Below, piece by piece: positions 62,626-64,000 of a stretch of 64,000 nt of DNA. The stretch is taken from contig NC_133773.1 in NCBI RefSeq assembly GCF_003597395.2, forward strand, positions 75,882,724 through 75,946,723. The letters run 5' to 3'. Positions within the stretch are counted from its first letter, which is position 1. Each line of letters begins with the position of its first letter. The stretch is from Chelonoidis abingdonii. Taxonomy: Eukaryota > Chordata > Testudines > Testudinidae. The notes below the pieces were generated by a model. The model saw nothing but the letters and a program-made list of their open reading frames with translations. It searched no databases and was not told the origin of the DNA. The translations under genes and the position numbers were made by a program.

Positions 62626-63320
62626 TGTCAAGGTATTTTTCCCACTTTGAACTTTAGAGTACAAATGTGGGGACCTGCATGTACCCTTCTAAGCTTAATT
62701 ACTAGCTTAGATCTGATAGCGCTGCCACCAACCAGAAATTCCAGTGTCTGGTACACTCCCTGTCCCCCNNNNNNNNNNNNNNNNNNNNNNNNNNNNNNNN
62801 NNNNNNNNNNNNNNNNNNNNNNNNNNNNNNNNNNNNNNNNNNNNNNNNNNNNNNNNNNNNNNNNNNNNNNNNNNNNNNNNNNNNNNNNNNNNNNNNNNNN
62901 NNNNNNNNNNNNNNNNNNNNNNNNNNNNNNNNNNNNNNNNNNNNNNNNNNNNNNNNNNNNNNNNNNNNNNNNNNNNNAAATACAAATTTGAACTCCTTCC
63001 AGCCAAATACACATTTCCAAATAAAGAAAACAAACATAAGCCTAACTCGCCTTATCTACCTAGCACTCACTATTTTGAACGTATAAGAGCCTGTATCAGA
63101 GAGATTGGAGAGAAACCTGGTTGCACCTCTGGTCGCTCTCAGAACCCAGAGAGAACAACAGCCAAAAACTAACAGCACACACACAAACTTCCCTCCACCA
63201 AGATTTGAAAGTATCTTGTCCCCCCATTGGTCCTTTGGTCAAGTGTCAGCCAGGTTCACTGAGCTTCTTAACCCTTTACAGGTAAAAGAGACATTAACCC
63301 TTAACTATCTGTTTATGACA
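62626..63320 (-). mobile_element. LTR family B, copy 3, solo LTR with 5-bp TSD and gap
   Basis: On the minus strand it begins TGTCATAAACAGATAG (complement of 63305-63320) and ends at 62626-62630 (TGACA on the minus strand). It is flanked by ctctg at 62621-62625 and 63321-63325, a perfect 5-bp duplication. A gap of 209 unknown bases lies at 62769-62977, right after a C-run. It shares the cttaattactagcttagatc block, in complement, with the other two copies. Confidence 0.9.
62769..62977. other. Assembly gap (209 N)
   Basis: Unknown bases inside the LTR. Open frames reported across it are meaningless. Confidence 1.
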
Positions 63321-63329
63321 CTCTGCTAT

Positions 63330-64000
63330 GCTATATTACTGGCCTGGCTCATCCCCAGGAGATCCAGGATCTGTGAATCTCCAGCTGGGCACATTCTACC
63401 TCTTACTCTTAGTCCCCTACCAGCCTCTTCATAGGTTCAGCATCTGTGTTGGTGGACAGCTTTTAGACTGGATGGTAAGGAGGAGGGGGTGCAAAAGTCA
63501 CTGAGAGACCACATTTTCCCCTATTTAGTCCCACAGAGAAGTCTCTGAAATAAATGTCTCTTCTATTCAGTGTTCCCCGGGCGTACCTGGGGCCATGATG
63601 GCCAGGGAGATGCTGGAGGCTGCAGCTGATACTGAGGCATGAGGCCTCTCTGTAGGTGGTCAAGGACTGCTGTGAATCCTCCTGGTTTGGGGTGAGTCCC
63701 ATACACTTTTTTCATTAGAGTCCAACCTGAACCCTGAATGTGACCATGTGAAGGGGACACCACGGAAGGAATGATAAAGGACAATAAAAACAACACTTAT
63801 GTGAAGCATGTAAAAAAGCAGGATGGACATAAGGAAGTACCAGTTCTTAGGGATGGCTCAGAATAGAGGTGCCAGATTATCTATTTTCATCACGATTCTC
63901 AGATGTCATCTGTGTATTAAGTGAACAAAATCTAGGTAAATAGGGGGAGGAGGGAAGAACTCTTAGTCAAAACTTTCTTAATCCACAGTGGGGATGACCA
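63330..64000. other. No gene recognised
   Basis: Slightly GC-richer sequence. A minus-strand frame (63563-63796) ends near a possible donor CCCCAG|GTACGC (about 63591), but no acceptor or domain supports an exon. Confidence 0.4.

Noticed and set aside
62560..63172. Long open frames across 62.6-63.2 kb
   Set aside because: They cross 209 unknown bases and lie in an LTR.
63563..63796. Possible minus-strand exon ending at CCCCAG|GTACGC
   Set aside because: No acceptor with a polypyrimidine tract, and no recognisable domain.
1..64000. CRISPR array, operon, tRNA or rRNA genes
   Set aside because: No spaced direct-repeat array and no complete tRNA or rRNA was seen; the only tRNA-like sequences are SINE heads.

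Overview
The window looks like a gene-poor, AT-rich stretch of a turtle nuclear genome. It has no bacterial or viral gene organisation. Most of the recognisable sequence is decayed mobile elements: CR1-type LINE 3' ends, a tRNA-derived SINE whose tail resembles CR1 (the arrangement known from cryptodiran turtles), solo LTRs, degraded Ty3/gypsy pol relics, short hAT-like DNA transposons and Penelope-type termini. The turtle assignment is inferred from this repeat mixture. No protein-coding gene could be identified with confidence.

Layout. 1-1.3 kb: relic of a Ty3/gypsy pol region in which integrase lies upstream of reverse transcriptase. 1.3-4.5 kb: unclassified repeats, a CR1 3' half, an LTR split by a second CR1 tail, and hAT-like pieces. 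6.4-6.7 kb: GC-rich repeat plus a CR1 fragment. 13.6-15.1 kb: the only CpG-island-like segment, with possible first-exon signals on both strands and a SINE at its far edge. 17.3-18.4 kb: long CR1. 19.5-23.8 kb: a nest of a CR1 (minus strand) interrupted by a hAT element with a perfect 8-bp target duplication and by an LTR flanked by an unusual 69-bp duplication, with Penelope-like hammerhead-type termini on either side. 24-31 kb: mostly unique AT-rich DNA with one candidate terminal exon near 26.9 kb. 31.3-32.5 kb: hAT-like element split by a solo LTR. 40-42 kb: two non-autonomous hAT elements. 43.2-43.7 kb: probable LTR. 46.1-48.9 kb: minus-strand gypsy relic (LTR, RT, RNase H, integrase) split by a hAT element with a perfect 8-bp duplication. 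50.5-51.4 kb: solo LTR with a 5-bp duplication. 54.5-55.2 kb: MIR-like SINE and a hAT element. 62.6-63.3 kb: third copy of the 50.5-kb LTR family, on the minus strand, containing a 209-base assembly gap.

About a dozen short foldback (palindromic) repeats are scattered through the window and are not explained by the other classes. There is no operon or pathway. The interest lies in insertion history: target duplications, nesting order, one anomalous long flanking duplication, the unusual pol domain order and the ribozyme-like hairpins.
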